Positions 15,422 to 23,433 of a DNA stretch of 40,735 bases are shown in pieces. The DNA comes from Tabrizicola fusiformis (GTDB lineage: Bacteria > Pseudomonadota > Alphaproteobacteria > Rhodobacterales > Rhodobacteraceae). A program made the translations under genes and the position numbers. The stretch spans positions 1 through 40,735 of the forward strand of contig NZ_JABUHN010000020.1 of assembly GCF_013328815.1 (NCBI RefSeq), given 5' to 3'. The notes beneath the pieces are model-generated. The model saw nothing but the letters and a program-made list of their open reading frames with translations. It had not been told where the DNA came from and searched no databases. Position 1 is the first letter of the stretch. Every line of letters starts with the position of its first letter.

Positions 15422-16732
15422 TTATGTGCTTGCCCAGCGACGGTGCAAATCATCGATAATCAGGTCGTGCCGATGTTGACCAGTTACGCCATGGTCACAC
15501 AGATGCGGATGATTCTCGGGCAGTTCGGGATGTTCATGCACGAGATCGGATGGATCACCGGCCGGCCATAGACGTAGCGCCAGCAGAACGCCCCCGAGTC
15601 CAATCAAAGACAGGACAATAGAGGTCGACTGCAGGCCAAACGCCGCTCCGAAGCGGCCGGCAAGCGGGTAGGTTATCAGCCAGCACGCATGAGACAGCGC
15701 GAATTGTGCCGCGAAAATCGCGGGTCGGTCCTGGGCGTGAGAGGAACGCCGCAGCAGACGGCCCGAGGGCGTCTGCGCCGCGCTGTAGCCAAAGCCGATC
15801 AACAGCCAGAGCGCAAGCAGAACGGGATAAGACTGAACCACCGCTCCCAAAGCCGTACCCGCCACCACGACCGCCGCCCCGGCTATCATAACCGGGCGAT
15901 CGGCGATCCGATCAAGTAACGGCGGCAGCGCAAACGCCGCGATCATCGAGCCTCCACCAAAGGCGGCAAGCGCAAAGGCAACCTCTGATTCAGTCAGGCC
16001 GAAGCCGGATTTCACGATCACCACAGTGTTCACGATGACCATGGCACCGGCCGCAGCAACCGCCAGATTGATCGCCAACAAGCCACGAAGGCGCGGCGTC
16101 GCCAGGTAAAGCCTGAGGCCACGCGTTGTCTTGTCCCAGATCCTGCGGCGCGGGCCGGGGTCGGGGGTCGGAATCCTAACACTAACGACCAGCGCCGCAG
16201 ATACGAGAAAGCCAATAACCGTCCCGGCAAACAAGCTGTGAAAGCTGATAATTGTCAAAAGAGCTGCGGCCAAAACGGGAGAAACAAGGCTTTCCAGATC
16301 ATAGGCCAACCGCGAAAGCGACAATGCGCGAGTATAGTCTTCCTCTTCAGGGAGGATGTCAGGAATGGCAGCCTGAAAGGTCGGGGTAAACCCGGCAGAG
16401 GCCGCTTGTAGCGCGAAAATCAGCAGGTAAATCTGCCAAATTTCCGTAACGAACGGCAGACAGATCGCCACGGCGGCTCGGACCAGATCGAGCGCGACCA
16501 TCAGGGATCGGCGAGGCAAACGGTCGGACAGCGCCTGAGCGACGGGGGCAACCCCGACGTATGCGATCATCTTGATGGCCAATGCAGTGCCCAACACCGC
16601 ACCGGCATTTGCCCCCGCCATCTCATAGGCAAGCAAACCGAGAGCCACCGTCATCAACCCCGTTCCGACCAGCGCAATCACCTGCGCTGTGAACAGATGC
16701 CGATAGGTGCGGTTCTTCAGGATGCCGAGCAT
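15422..16732 (-). CDS. MFS exporter with His-rich C-terminus, probably for nickel
   Basis: The 436-residue protein has about 12 hydrophobic segments and the MFS loop (ALSDRLPRRSLMVALD near 68-83). The last 45 residues are rich in histidine (HEHPELPENHPHLCDHG, then QHRHD), as in NreB-type nickel exporters. It would pump metal ions out across the inner membrane. It lies 10 bases downstream of the metal-sensing repressor gene, on the same strand, so the two form an operon under the C7G6 operator. Cobalt or another transition metal cannot be excluded. Confidence 0.8.
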   Translation of the reverse strand: MLGILKNRTYRHLFTAQVIALVGTGLMTVALGLLAYEMAGANAGAVLGTALAIKMIAYVGVAPVAQALSDRLPRRSLMVALDLVRAAVAICLPFVTEIWQIYLLIFALQAASAGFTPTFQAAIPDILPEEEDYTRALSLSRLAYDLESLVSPVLAAALLTIISFHSLFAGTVIGFLVSAALVVSVRIPTPDPGPRRRIWDKTTRGLRLYLATPRLRGLLAINLAVAAAGAMVIVNTVVIVKSGFGLTESEVAFALAAFGGGSMIAAFALPPLLDRIADRPVMIAGAAVVVAGTALGAVVQSYPVLLALWLLIGFGYSAAQTPSGRLLRRSSHAQDRPAIFAAQFALSHACWLITYPLAGRFGAAFGLQSTSIVLSLIGLGGVLLALRLWPAGDPSDLVHEHPELPENHPHLCDHGVTGQHRHDLIIDDLHRRWAST

Positions 16733-16742
16733 CTGCGATCCT

Positions 16743-17000
16743 CTAGAGAAGTTTGGTGAGCGCTTTCATTTCAGCCAGGACCTCACCCGCATCGTGGTCC
16801 AGACAGTGATCAATATGGTCATGGATCAGCATCCGCTTAGCGGCAGTCACCGCGCTCTCGACCGCAGTCAGTTGGCGCGCGATGTCCAGACACGGCTCGC
16901 CTCCCTCGATCATGGCGATGACGTGCCGCATATGCCCTTCGGCACGTTTCAACCTCTTGATGAGGTCAGGATGGGTTGCATGGCGGTGCGGTTCTGTCAT
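16743..17000 (-). CDS. CsoR/RcnR-family metal-sensing repressor
   Basis: The 85-residue all-helical repressor (MTEPHRHATHPDLIKRLKRAEGH) belongs to the CsoR/RcnR family, which releases DNA on metal binding. Candidate ligands are H5, C37, H62 and C66. The spacing C-25-H-4-C, with a histidine 32 residues before the first cysteine, equals that known for the nickel sensor InrS (H21, C53, H78, C82). RcnR has a histidine in the last position instead. ATG 17000 is preferred because the operator lies just upstream. It is cotranscribed with the MFS exporter. Confidence 0.88.
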   Translation of the reverse strand: MTEPHRHATHPDLIKRLKRAEGHMRHVIAMIEGGEPCLDIARQLTAVESAVTAAKRMLIHDHIDHCLDHDAGEVLAEMKALTKLL

Positions 17001-17011
17001 ATCACAATGCG

Positions 17012-17030
17012 TATCCCCCCCGGGGGGATA
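17012..17030. promoter_or_regulatory. C7G6 operator of the metal-sensing repressor
   Basis: TATCCCCCCCGGGGGGATA is an almost perfect palindrome of a G/C tract flanked by A/T, the known operator form for RcnR/CsoR-type repressors. It lies 12-30 bases before the repressor ATG and 57 or more before the plus-strand gene, so it can control both directions. Confidence 0.85.
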
Positions 17031-17086
17031 TAGCAAGTGTCGAATGAACCGGATCGATGACGCCAGGAAAGTCACAGAGCTCAGGC

Positions 17087-17401
17087 ATGCGCGCAATCAT
17101 GGCCAGATGGATCGTGATTGCGACACTGCTGTGCTTTGCACTGGCTCCGATCATTGTTTCTTTGACGCACGGCCCAGCCGTTGGCGCGGCATCAGCCGAA
17201 ACCCTGGCCCACGGACATTCCCATATCGCTTCCGATAAGGCCGGTGGCCACGACGCCACAGATCACGAACATCAGCTTTCCGCGCTGGTGCCGCCGCCTG
17301 TCGCAAGCGAGAGCTTCAGAGATCGTGCTCCAGTCGCGCTGACAGAACGAACGGCAGGGCCTGACAGGCAAGAGGGGCTACGACGACCTCCGCGTATCTG
17401 A
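17087..17401 (+). CDS. small exported His-rich protein
   Basis: The product is about 104 aa. A basic start and a hydrophobic segment (MARWIVIATLLCFALAPIIVSL) form a signal peptide. The mature part has a histidine cluster (AHGHSHIASDKAGGHDATDHEHQ) likely to bind metal in the periplasm. The tail is arginine- and proline-rich. The start is uncertain: ATGs at 17057, 17087 and 17099 are in frame, and none has a strong ribosome site. It is the first gene of the plus-strand metal operon. Confidence 0.6.
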   Translation: MRAIMARWIVIATLLCFALAPIIVSLTHGPAVGAASAETLAHGHSHIASDKAGGHDATDHEHQLSALVPPPVASESFRDRAPVALTERTAGPDRQEGLRRPPRI

Positions 17402-17456
17402 ATGAAACCGCGCATCATCCGCGCTTTCGGGAAATTCGGATACAAAGGACCACTCA

Positions 17457-18188
17457 ATGAAACTCGACTTCGGCAGGAAGTCGGCCACCAGGAGCATGGG
17501 GGCCAGGCTTTGGCCTGTGCTCGCTCTGGCTGTGGCCGGACTTCTGGCTCTCACCCAAACTGTGCTGGCGCATGGCGTCACATTAGGGGATCAGGGCTAT
17601 ATATCTGAAATATACGGAGTAAAAATACTCCCGTTCATGTATCTCGGGGCCAAACACATGGTCACAGGATACGATCACCTCCTGTTTCTGTTCGGGGTGA
17701 TCTTCTTCCTCCACGGAGCGAAGCAAATCGCGGGCTATGTCAGCCTGTTCGCCATAGGTCACTCGACCACGATGCTCGCCGGGGTCTATTTCGGCATTGG
17801 CATCAACGGCTACATCATCGACGCCCTCATCGGCTTTTCCGTCGTCTACAAGGCTCTCGACAATCTGGGGGCCTTCCCGCTCTGGTTCGGGTTCCAACCA
17901 AATACCAAAGCAGCCACACTGCTGTTCGGCTTCATGCATGGCTTCGGCCTGGCGTCAAAAGTCCTTGACTACAATATTGCCCGGGACGGTCTGGTCCCCA
18001 ATCTTCTGGCATTCAATGTCGGGGTCGAGATCGGACAGATCATTGCCCTGCTGGCGATCCTGCTGTTCATGAACCACTGGCGCGCGACCCGCGCCTTCGG
18101 CCGGCAGGCCTACACAGCCAATATACTGATGATGACCGCCGGCTTTGTTCTCATGGGCTATCAGATTACCGGATTTTTTGTGGCATAG
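17457..18188 (+). CDS. HupE/UreJ-family nickel or cobalt membrane protein
   Basis: The 243-residue integral membrane protein has an N-terminal signal-like segment (about 17-37) and then several hydrophobic helices. The family motifs are HGVTLGDQGYI (39-49), with a histidine right after the predicted cleavage, and GAKHMVTGYDHLLFLFG (64-80). A further histidine-bearing helix is GFMHGFGLAS. HupE/UreJ proteins are linked to nickel or cobalt uptake. The repressor, operator and His-rich neighbours support a metal role. An AAAGGA ribosome site precedes ATG 17457. The direction of transport is not shown. Confidence 0.85.
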   Translation: MKLDFGRKSATRSMGARLWPVLALAVAGLLALTQTVLAHGVTLGDQGYISEIYGVKILPFMYLGAKHMVTGYDHLLFLFGVIFFLHGAKQIAGYVSLFAIGHSTTMLAGVYFGIGINGYIIDALIGFSVVYKALDNLGAFPLWFGFQPNTKAATLLFGFMHGFGLASKVLDYNIARDGLVPNLLAFNVGVEIGQIIALLAILLFMNHWRATRAFGRQAYTANILMMTAGFVLMGYQITGFFVA

Positions 18189-18197
18189 GGGAAGAAC

Positions 18198-19004
18198 ATG
18201 AACCGTTTCAACATACATGAGGCCCCGCCGATCCCGCAAACCGGCGGCCTGCGCGCGGAACCACGTCACAGCAATGGCCGGAAATCCGATCAGCCATCAA
18301 CTGACCTGCCATCCGGTATTTCTGGCAGGGGATTGATCCGTTCAACGTTGAAGGCAGGGGCCGGCGCCGCTGTGATCCTGGTCCTCTTCGTGCTGCCTGC
18401 AGAATTCGGGATAGATTTTACAGGGGTGGGTCGCGCTCTTGGCCTGAAGGAGATGGGCGAAATCAAGGGGCAACTCGCGGCAGAAGCAGCTGCCGATGAA
18501 GCTGCAGCGGCAACCAACCCGCAAATTGCAGCGCGCCTGGACGCAATTGACGCCCAGTTGAGCGACATAGCAGCACTGCTGATTTCAGCGCCATTAACTC
18601 CACCGCAAGTCGCTCCGGTAGTCGATCCCGCCGGGGCATCGGCACCAAATGCTGTGGCCACTGATGAGATGCCCCCATCTGCAAACGACGGAACATGGCG
18701 GGACGACCTTTCGGTAGTTCTTGCACCAGGGGAAGGAATCGAAATCAAACTGGCAATGACGGGAGGACAGATTGCCAGGTTCGAGTGGTCAGCAAACGGT
18801 GGCGTTTTGAATCACGACACCCATGGCGATGGTGGAGGACAGAATGTGACCTATGCACAGGGGCGGGGCATCTCAGGTGAGGTGGGCGAACTTACAGCAA
18901 ACTTTACCGGAAATCATGGCTGGTTCTGGCGAAACCGGAGCGATGCGCCAGTTACCCTGACGCTGCGTACCGGAGGTCAGTATAGCCGGTTCATTCAACC
19001 GTAA
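18198..19004 (+). CDS. transmembrane anchor protein of the metal operon
   Basis: The 268-residue protein has a polar N-terminus and a single membrane segment at about 53-70 (GAGAAVILVLFVLPAEFGI). A helical alanine-rich stretch follows. The C-terminal periplasmic domain carries FEWSANGGVLNHDTHGD and NFTGNHGWFWRNRSDAPVTLTLRTGGQY. I recall such proteins annotated as transmembrane anchor proteins next to HupE genes. It starts 10 bases after HupE and is the operon's last gene. Histidines and aspartates in the C-terminal domain could bind metal (inference). Confidence 0.7.
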   Translation: MNRFNIHEAPPIPQTGGLRAEPRHSNGRKSDQPSTDLPSGISGRGLIRSTLKAGAGAAVILVLFVLPAEFGIDFTGVGRALGLKEMGEIKGQLAAEAAADEAAAATNPQIAARLDAIDAQLSDIAALLISAPLTPPQVAPVVDPAGASAPNAVATDEMPPSANDGTWRDDLSVVLAPGEGIEIKLAMTGGQIARFEWSANGGVLNHDTHGDGGGQNVTYAQGRGISGEVGELTANFTGNHGWFWRNRSDAPVTLTLRTGGQYSRFIQP

Positions 19005-19109
19005 CCCCATCGCAGTCGGGATTTGCACCTCTCACGAGATGCGCAAACGCAATCCCGGATGCAAAGACGGGATGCCGCAACCGGCCCGGTTCCGAATTTG
19101 CGCACATCA

Positions 19110-19134
19110 GGCCCCGGTCTTTTCGACCGGGGCC
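19110..19134 (-). terminator. terminator hairpin of DUF736 copy B
   Basis: GGCCCCGGTC (19110-19119) pairs with GACCGGGGCC (19125-19134) around TTTTC. A base pair differs from copy A (5271-5296) but the pairing is kept, which supports a functional hairpin. Confidence 0.7.
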
Positions 19135-19146
19135 CTGGTGGGGGGG

Positions 19147-19470
19147 TCAGTCCCCCCGGCGGCTGTTGGGCCGCGACCAGATCAAGCTGTACGCCTCGCC
19201 ATCCTCGTCAGCGAAGAGGTTGGCGTAGATCGGATGCGCGAAGCTCGGATCGTCCAGCTTCAGGCCCAGATACTCACGCCCCTCGTTCGAGCGTTTCGTC
19301 CAGGCGGCACCGATCTCCGCGCGGCCGACCAGGATCCGGTGCGAGGGGGCGTTCTCGCCCGAGGCCCGCAGATCGGGGATGATGCGCACGCCCTTGGCCT
19401 GCACGCTCAGGGTGACGATCTCGCCGGTGTATTCGTTGCCGGTCTTCTTGAAGGTGCCGATGGTCGCCAT
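19147..19470 (-). CDS. DUF736 family protein (copy B)
   Basis: The 107-residue protein is nearly the same as copy A, with substitutions such as NDYTG to NEYTG, FSHPIF to FAHPIY and NLFDDEDGES to NLFADEDGEA. All are conservative, so both copies seem to be under selection. The ATG is at 19470. It follows ParB and the 104-residue unknown on the same strand after a 620-base gap holding the conserved leader. Function is unknown. Confidence 0.86.
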   Translation of the reverse strand: MATIGTFKKTGNEYTGEIVTLSVQAKGVRIIPDLRASGENAPSHRILVGRAEIGAAWTKRSNEGREYLGLKLDDPSFAHPIYANLFADEDGEAYSLIWSRPNSRRGD

Positions 19471-20085
19471 TGTCTGTCTCCATTCTCTCGTGTTCGGGCC
19501 CGCTCCAGTGCGGCCTCGATGGCGATCGAAGGGCCGGAGACGACCGATGACGCACCCCCGCAGGGGGCCCGACAGCACAGGAGGAACTTTCTTGCTCCGC
19601 GCGGAATGGCGGCATCGCCGACAGGGGAAGAAAGTTGGGACAACGCTGTTGCGTCAAAGCGGTCGAAGCGCATAGCGCTGCTCTTCGGCCAGATCAGCCC
19701 ATCACAGAGGACGCATGCGAGCGGTCCCAACCCCACCAGAGAGACAGGAGACAGCGGCGACCCTGAAGGAACCGTCGGGAGGACCCGACAGGCAACCTCC
19801 GGCGATATCAACTTGTTAGCGGGCAGCTACGGTTGCGCCCCCTTCACCGACCTGCGGCCCTAGCGGCGCAATGCCACACTGGACCTGATCGGCGGCCGGG
19901 AGGGCACAAGCCGCCGCAACGCTCGACCGGGAAGAGACAGTGAACCTGATGCGCGATCAATGCGGGCGACCGGTCCTCCGAACCCGTGATGGCCGAGGCC
20001 GGAACGAGGAAAGGCCTGATCCCTACCCGGCCACGGCGGCACGGTGCGTTGAATCCCCACCAGGGCCTCGGTTCGAAAGGCCGCG
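19471..20085 (-). ncRNA. conserved structured leader of DUF736 (copy B)
   Basis: No gene is convincing in this 620-base gap. Bases 19471-19800 match the copy A leader at about 97%. The same inverse pairs are present: AACTTTCTT 19585-19593 with 19628-19636, and GTCCCAAC 19724-19731 with GTTGGGAC 19634-19641. The outer part (19800-20085) is more diverged but still alignable. It could be a long 5' leader, a free-standing RNA, or a protein-binding region. Confidence 0.45.
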
Positions 20086-20091
20086 GTCGGC

Positions 20092-20406
20092 TCACCGGAC
20101 CGCATCCCATAAGCCTTCCGTGATTTCGCGGGCAATCATCGCGCGGGCGTTCTGCATCACATCATCGCCGCTGGTGTCGATATGGCCGTAGAAGCGCGCC
20201 CGCCCAACATCGACCAGCCAGTCGGCATAGCGGCAGTATTCACGGCGTTCAAGGCGGAAGACCCGCAGATCCTCGGCCCAATGGGGCTTGGGTTCAATGA
20301 CGACCGTGATGCCGTCGCGGCTCTCGATCCATGGCAGACAACGCTCTGCCGGTGGATTCATACGGTCTTCTGCGAAGATCGCGTCGATGGTGATCGTTCC
20401 GGGCAT
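20092..20406 (-). CDS. hypothetical island protein, 104 aa
   Basis: The protein starts MPGTITIDAIFAEDRMNPPAERCLPWIESRDGITVVIEPKPHW and ends DVMQNARAMIAREITEGLWDAVR. It is soluble, with no motif recognised. ATG 20406 has a GGAG upstream. It follows ParB after 102 bases that hold an intrinsic terminator, so it would be reached only by read-through or from its own promoter. Its position between ParB and DUF736 suggests membership of the same island module. Confidence 0.7.
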   Translation of the reverse strand: MPGTITIDAIFAEDRMNPPAERCLPWIESRDGITVVIEPKPHWAEDLRVFRLERREYCRYADWLVDVGRARFYGHIDTSGDDVMQNARAMIAREITEGLWDAVR

Positions 20407-20428
20407 GGGCGAAAGCTCCAAAAGAAAA

Positions 20429-20449
20429 GCCCGGTCATAAGGACCGGGC
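20429..20449 (-). terminator. intrinsic terminator after the ParB gene
   Basis: Read on the minus strand, GCCCGGTC, loop CTTAT and GACCGGGC are followed by TTTTCTTTT. That is a stem with a real T-tract, about 60 bases after the ParB stop and 23 before the next ATG. It may also act as an attenuator for the 104-residue gene. Confidence 0.8.
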
Positions 20450-20508
20450 AGACTGAGGGGTTGGGTAATCAAGCTGCGAGGCGACCGAGGCCGCCCCGCA
20501 GCTGAAGA

Positions 20509-22671
20509 TCATTCCGCAGCGATGCTGTGCGGCGGTTCCTGCTCTTCTTCCTCGAGTGCATCGTCGTCCTCGCCATCGTCCGAGAGGAAGTCAGGCAGCG
20601 AATCGAATTCCGAGCTCTCGCCCGCGCCCGCATCCTCGGTGGCCTGAGCGCCGTCCATCCGCAGGGGCTCCGGCAGCCAGCCGCTGCCCGCAAGCAGGCG
20701 TTCGGCTTCCGTGGCCATCTCGCCCTTCTTGAGATGGCCGATCAACTCCACAGCCTGCTCGCCAACCCCTTCGCGCACAGCCTCAAGGATGCGGGCCTTG
20801 GTCACGCGGCCGAGGTAGTTAGCGACCGTTGGCCTCCAGCCCGCTTCGACAAGATCGAGACCCGTGATGCGCGCCAGACGATCCGCCTCCTGCAATCGGC
20901 GATCAAGACCATGTTGGCTGATGCCATTGCCGCTATAGGGATTGGGCCGCTCATAAAGCGCGTTGACCCCGAAGCTCAGGCAATGAGCCAGAAGCGCCTG
21001 TCGGCTGGCCTCATCCAGAGCATGCAGCCAATCCCAAAGCCGGTCATCATGGTCTTCGAGCGGGATATCCGCCCTCCAGGCCGTATGCCGTTCGTCGATA
21101 GCCTGCGCCGGCAGCGAGTCACCGAGATCCGGGGCCTGCACCGACAGATGCACGTCCTGAACCCGGGCCTGCAACGCATGGCCGGCACTGCGGATGCCGA
21201 AGCAGTCGAGGACAAGCCGGTGCAAGAGCGCCGTCATCGCGATGCGCGGATTGTTCGCCACCGCATCGCGCAGTGCCAGCGTCCGATGCGCCGTCAACTC
21301 GATCACCAACCGCTCGGGCAGCGGCTTAATCGCATCGGCGTCGTCTTCCTCCTCCTCCTCCGGCGGCGTGCTGGGTTCACCGCCAAGGGTGATGACCGTG
21401 CGTTGGTGACAGACATCGGGCTCCGCCCGTTGCAGCACCTCACCGGTCTCGGGGTCGACAATCTCGGGTTCCGGCTCCAGCGGCGCTTCGTCCTCGGCCC
21501 GCACATAGCCGCGCTCGATCAGCAGCGTGCCATCGACATCGAGACTGACGAAGACCCCGGCCCGCGCCATCTGCGCCGGCTCATAGGTCATCGGCCGCAT
21601 CTCGAATGCGCCAAGGGTCTTCTCGATCTCGCCCAGGCGGGCATCAACCTCATCGGGATATTCCTCTGCCTCGGCATGTTCTGCCTCGAGACGGTCATAT
21701 TCGTCGCGAAGCGCCCCGCGCGTCGCGCGCTCCTCCTCGGTCAGGTCGACCGTGGTGCCGATGATCTGCCGCATGCCGTAGGCGTGGCTGTAGGGGAAGC
21801 TGACCGCGACCTCGATCCATTTCCAGCCCTCGGCGGCGATGGTCTCGGCCTCCACCTTCAGTTTCTCGTTCACCAGCCGGTCGAGCAGCACCGGATCCTG
21901 CAGCCAGCCGCCATCATCCTGCTGGAAGAGATCGCGCAGCACATAGCCGCCCGCAGCCTCGTAGGCCTCAATGCCAACGAAGGTGACGCGCTTGTCGGAG
22001 GCCCGGATCGTGGTCTCGGTCAGCAGGCGGCGGATATTGTAGGGCTCCTTCGACCAGTTGTCCTTCACCGCGTCCCAGACCTGAACCTGGCGCTCATGGT
22101 CCGAAGAGATGGTGAAGGCCATCAGCTGCTCCAAAGTCATGCCGTCCTCGGCATAGATCTCGAGTAGCGCCGGCGCGACCGAGACCAGCCGCAGGCGCTG
22201 TTTCACCACCTTGGCGTCGACGAAGAAGGCAGCTGCAATCGCCTCCTCGGTCATGCCCTTCTCGCGCATGGCCTGGAAGGCGCGGAACTGGTCGACCGGA
22301 TGCAGCGGCGCGCGCTCGATATTCTCGGCCAGCGACACCTCGTCGATCAGCACATCGTCGGTAGCGTTCGACACGATGCAGGGGACCGGTGCAGTCTTGG
22401 CGAGGCGCTTCTGTTTCACCAGCAGTTCCAGCGCCCGGAAGCGGCGACCGCCGGCGGGCACCTCGAACAGGCCGGTCTCGGCACCATCCTCGCCCAGAAC
22501 CGGGCGGACATGCAGGGACTGGATCAGCCCGCGCCGCGCGATGGACTCGGCCAGTTCATCGCCCGAAACGCCGGCCTTGACGCGCCGGACGTTGGACTGG
22601 CTCAACACCAGCTTGTTGAAGGGGATATCGCGCGAGGACGACAGCGTGATCTTCTGAACGGCAGTGACCAT
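20509..22671 (-). CDS. ParB/RepB/Spo0J-family protein, large form (720 aa)
   Basis: The N-terminal ParB nuclease-type domain (residues 15-125) includes IARRGLIQSLHVRPV and VPAGGRRFRALELL. It also includes LIDEVSLAENIERAPLHPVDQFRAF, the family's CTP- and phosphate-binding region. A helix-turn-helix region follows (EEAIAAAFFVDAKVVKQRLRL). Beyond it are a coiled, very acidic middle (HAEAEEYPDEVD, then PPEEEEEDDADA) and an acidic C-terminus. At 720 residues it is about twice the length of partition ParBs, and no ParA lies nearby. A role in regulation or element maintenance rather than simple segregation is plausible. ATG 22671 has GGAG 9 bases upstream. Confidence 0.87.
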   Translation of the reverse strand: MVTAVQKITLSSSRDIPFNKLVLSQSNVRRVKAGVSGDELAESIARRGLIQSLHVRPVLGEDGAETGLFEVPAGGRRFRALELLVKQKRLAKTAPVPCIVSNATDDVLIDEVSLAENIERAPLHPVDQFRAFQAMREKGMTEEAIAAAFFVDAKVVKQRLRLVSVAPALLEIYAEDGMTLEQLMAFTISSDHERQVQVWDAVKDNWSKEPYNIRRLLTETTIRASDKRVTFVGIEAYEAAGGYVLRDLFQQDDGGWLQDPVLLDRLVNEKLKVEAETIAAEGWKWIEVAVSFPYSHAYGMRQIIGTTVDLTEEERATRGALRDEYDRLEAEHAEAEEYPDEVDARLGEIEKTLGAFEMRPMTYEPAQMARAGVFVSLDVDGTLLIERGYVRAEDEAPLEPEPEIVDPETGEVLQRAEPDVCHQRTVITLGGEPSTPPEEEEEDDADAIKPLPERLVIELTAHRTLALRDAVANNPRIAMTALLHRLVLDCFGIRSAGHALQARVQDVHLSVQAPDLGDSLPAQAIDERHTAWRADIPLEDHDDRLWDWLHALDEASRQALLAHCLSFGVNALYERPNPYSGNGISQHGLDRRLQEADRLARITGLDLVEAGWRPTVANYLGRVTKARILEAVREGVGEQAVELIGHLKKGEMATEAERLLAGSGWLPEPLRMDGAQATEDAGAGESSEFDSLPDFLSDDGEDDDALEEEEQEPPHSIAAE

Positions 22672-22678
22672 GTCAGAT

Positions 22679-22731
22679 ACTCCAGGACGGGCGCCGGGGA
22701 GACCCTCTCTCCGGCTACCAACCCGTCATGG
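22679..22731 (-). repeat. leader block shared with the 182-aa gene (copy 2)
   Basis: It matches 1000-1052 with conserved cores and spacing and lies directly before the ParB ribosome site. See copy 1 for the shared segments. Confidence 0.6.
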
Positions 22732-22913
22732 ACCCCCCCTCCCCTCTCTCCCTCTCCTGGACGGAGATCTCGGACGGGCGTGGGTGAAGGATGCTGGACA
22801 CACCCTGGCGTATTGATTTGTCGGGATTTCCTTGGCCCCCGTCCACGGCTGTGCGACAAGAAGACGATCCCGCCTTACACCAGATCTGCCCCGTCACTTG
22901 ATAAGGAATGGTC

Positions 22914-23363
22914 ATGTATCATCACATCCTGATCTCCACCGATGGATCCGAAACTGCCACCAAGGGCCTCGACCATGGTCTGACGCTCGCGAAGGCGCTT
23001 GGCGCAAAGGTCACCATCGTCACCATCACCGAGCCGTTCCCGGTCTATGCCGCAGCTGCAGGCGGCGCATGGGTCGCACCTATCGAGATGAATGGCAGCT
23101 ATGAAGAGAGCCAGAAAGAACTGGCCGATGGCATCCTGAAGGCCGCGAAAGAGGCCGCCGACAAGATCGGCGTGTCGGCCGAAGTTCTGCATGTCCCGAA
23201 CGGGTTTCCGGCAGAGGCCATCGTCGAGACCGCAAAGACCCGCGATTGCAGCCTAATCTGTATGTCCTCACATGGTCGGCGAGGTCTAGGCCGCTTGCTG
23301 CTCGGCAGCCAGACTGCCGAAGTTCTGGCCCACAGCCAGGTGCCGGTCCTGGTGGTCCGCTGA
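22914..23363 (+). CDS. universal stress protein (UspA family)
   Basis: The 149-residue protein begins MYHHILISTDGSETATKGLDHGL, with the UspA strand 1 and aspartate. It ends with the ATP-binding signature G-x2-G-x9-G-S (GRRGLGRLLLGSQT), so it is probably an ATP-binding member. These proteins act in stress survival, often in the cytoplasm as dimers. ATG 22914 is 6 bases after AAGGA, while ATG 22908 is too close to it. It is divergent from ParB across a 240-base gap. Confidence 0.92.
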   Translation: MYHHILISTDGSETATKGLDHGLTLAKALGAKVTIVTITEPFPVYAAAAGGAWVAPIEMNGSYEESQKELADGILKAAKEAADKIGVSAEVLHVPNGFPAEAIVETAKTRDCSLICMSSHGRRGLGRLLLGSQTAEVLAHSQVPVLVVR

Positions 23364-23433
23364 GGTACGGCAGACGTGAAGATCCTGCGAACCGGTCGGG
23401 TTTCCCGAGTGCCCCTGCTTTGGGAGCAATGCG

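Larger units (their letters stand above)
19107..20085. repeat. 1-kb duplication, copy B (DUF736 plus leader)
   Basis: This is homologous to 5266-6270. It is the copy in the usual context, downstream of ParB and the 104-residue gene. It is therefore probably the parent of copy A, or at least the less displaced one (inference). Confidence 0.8.

Noticed and set aside
20527..22167. 546-codon plus-strand frame opposite ParB
   Set aside because: It is the mirror of the ParB gene in GC-rich DNA. The ParB frame carries all recognised motifs.
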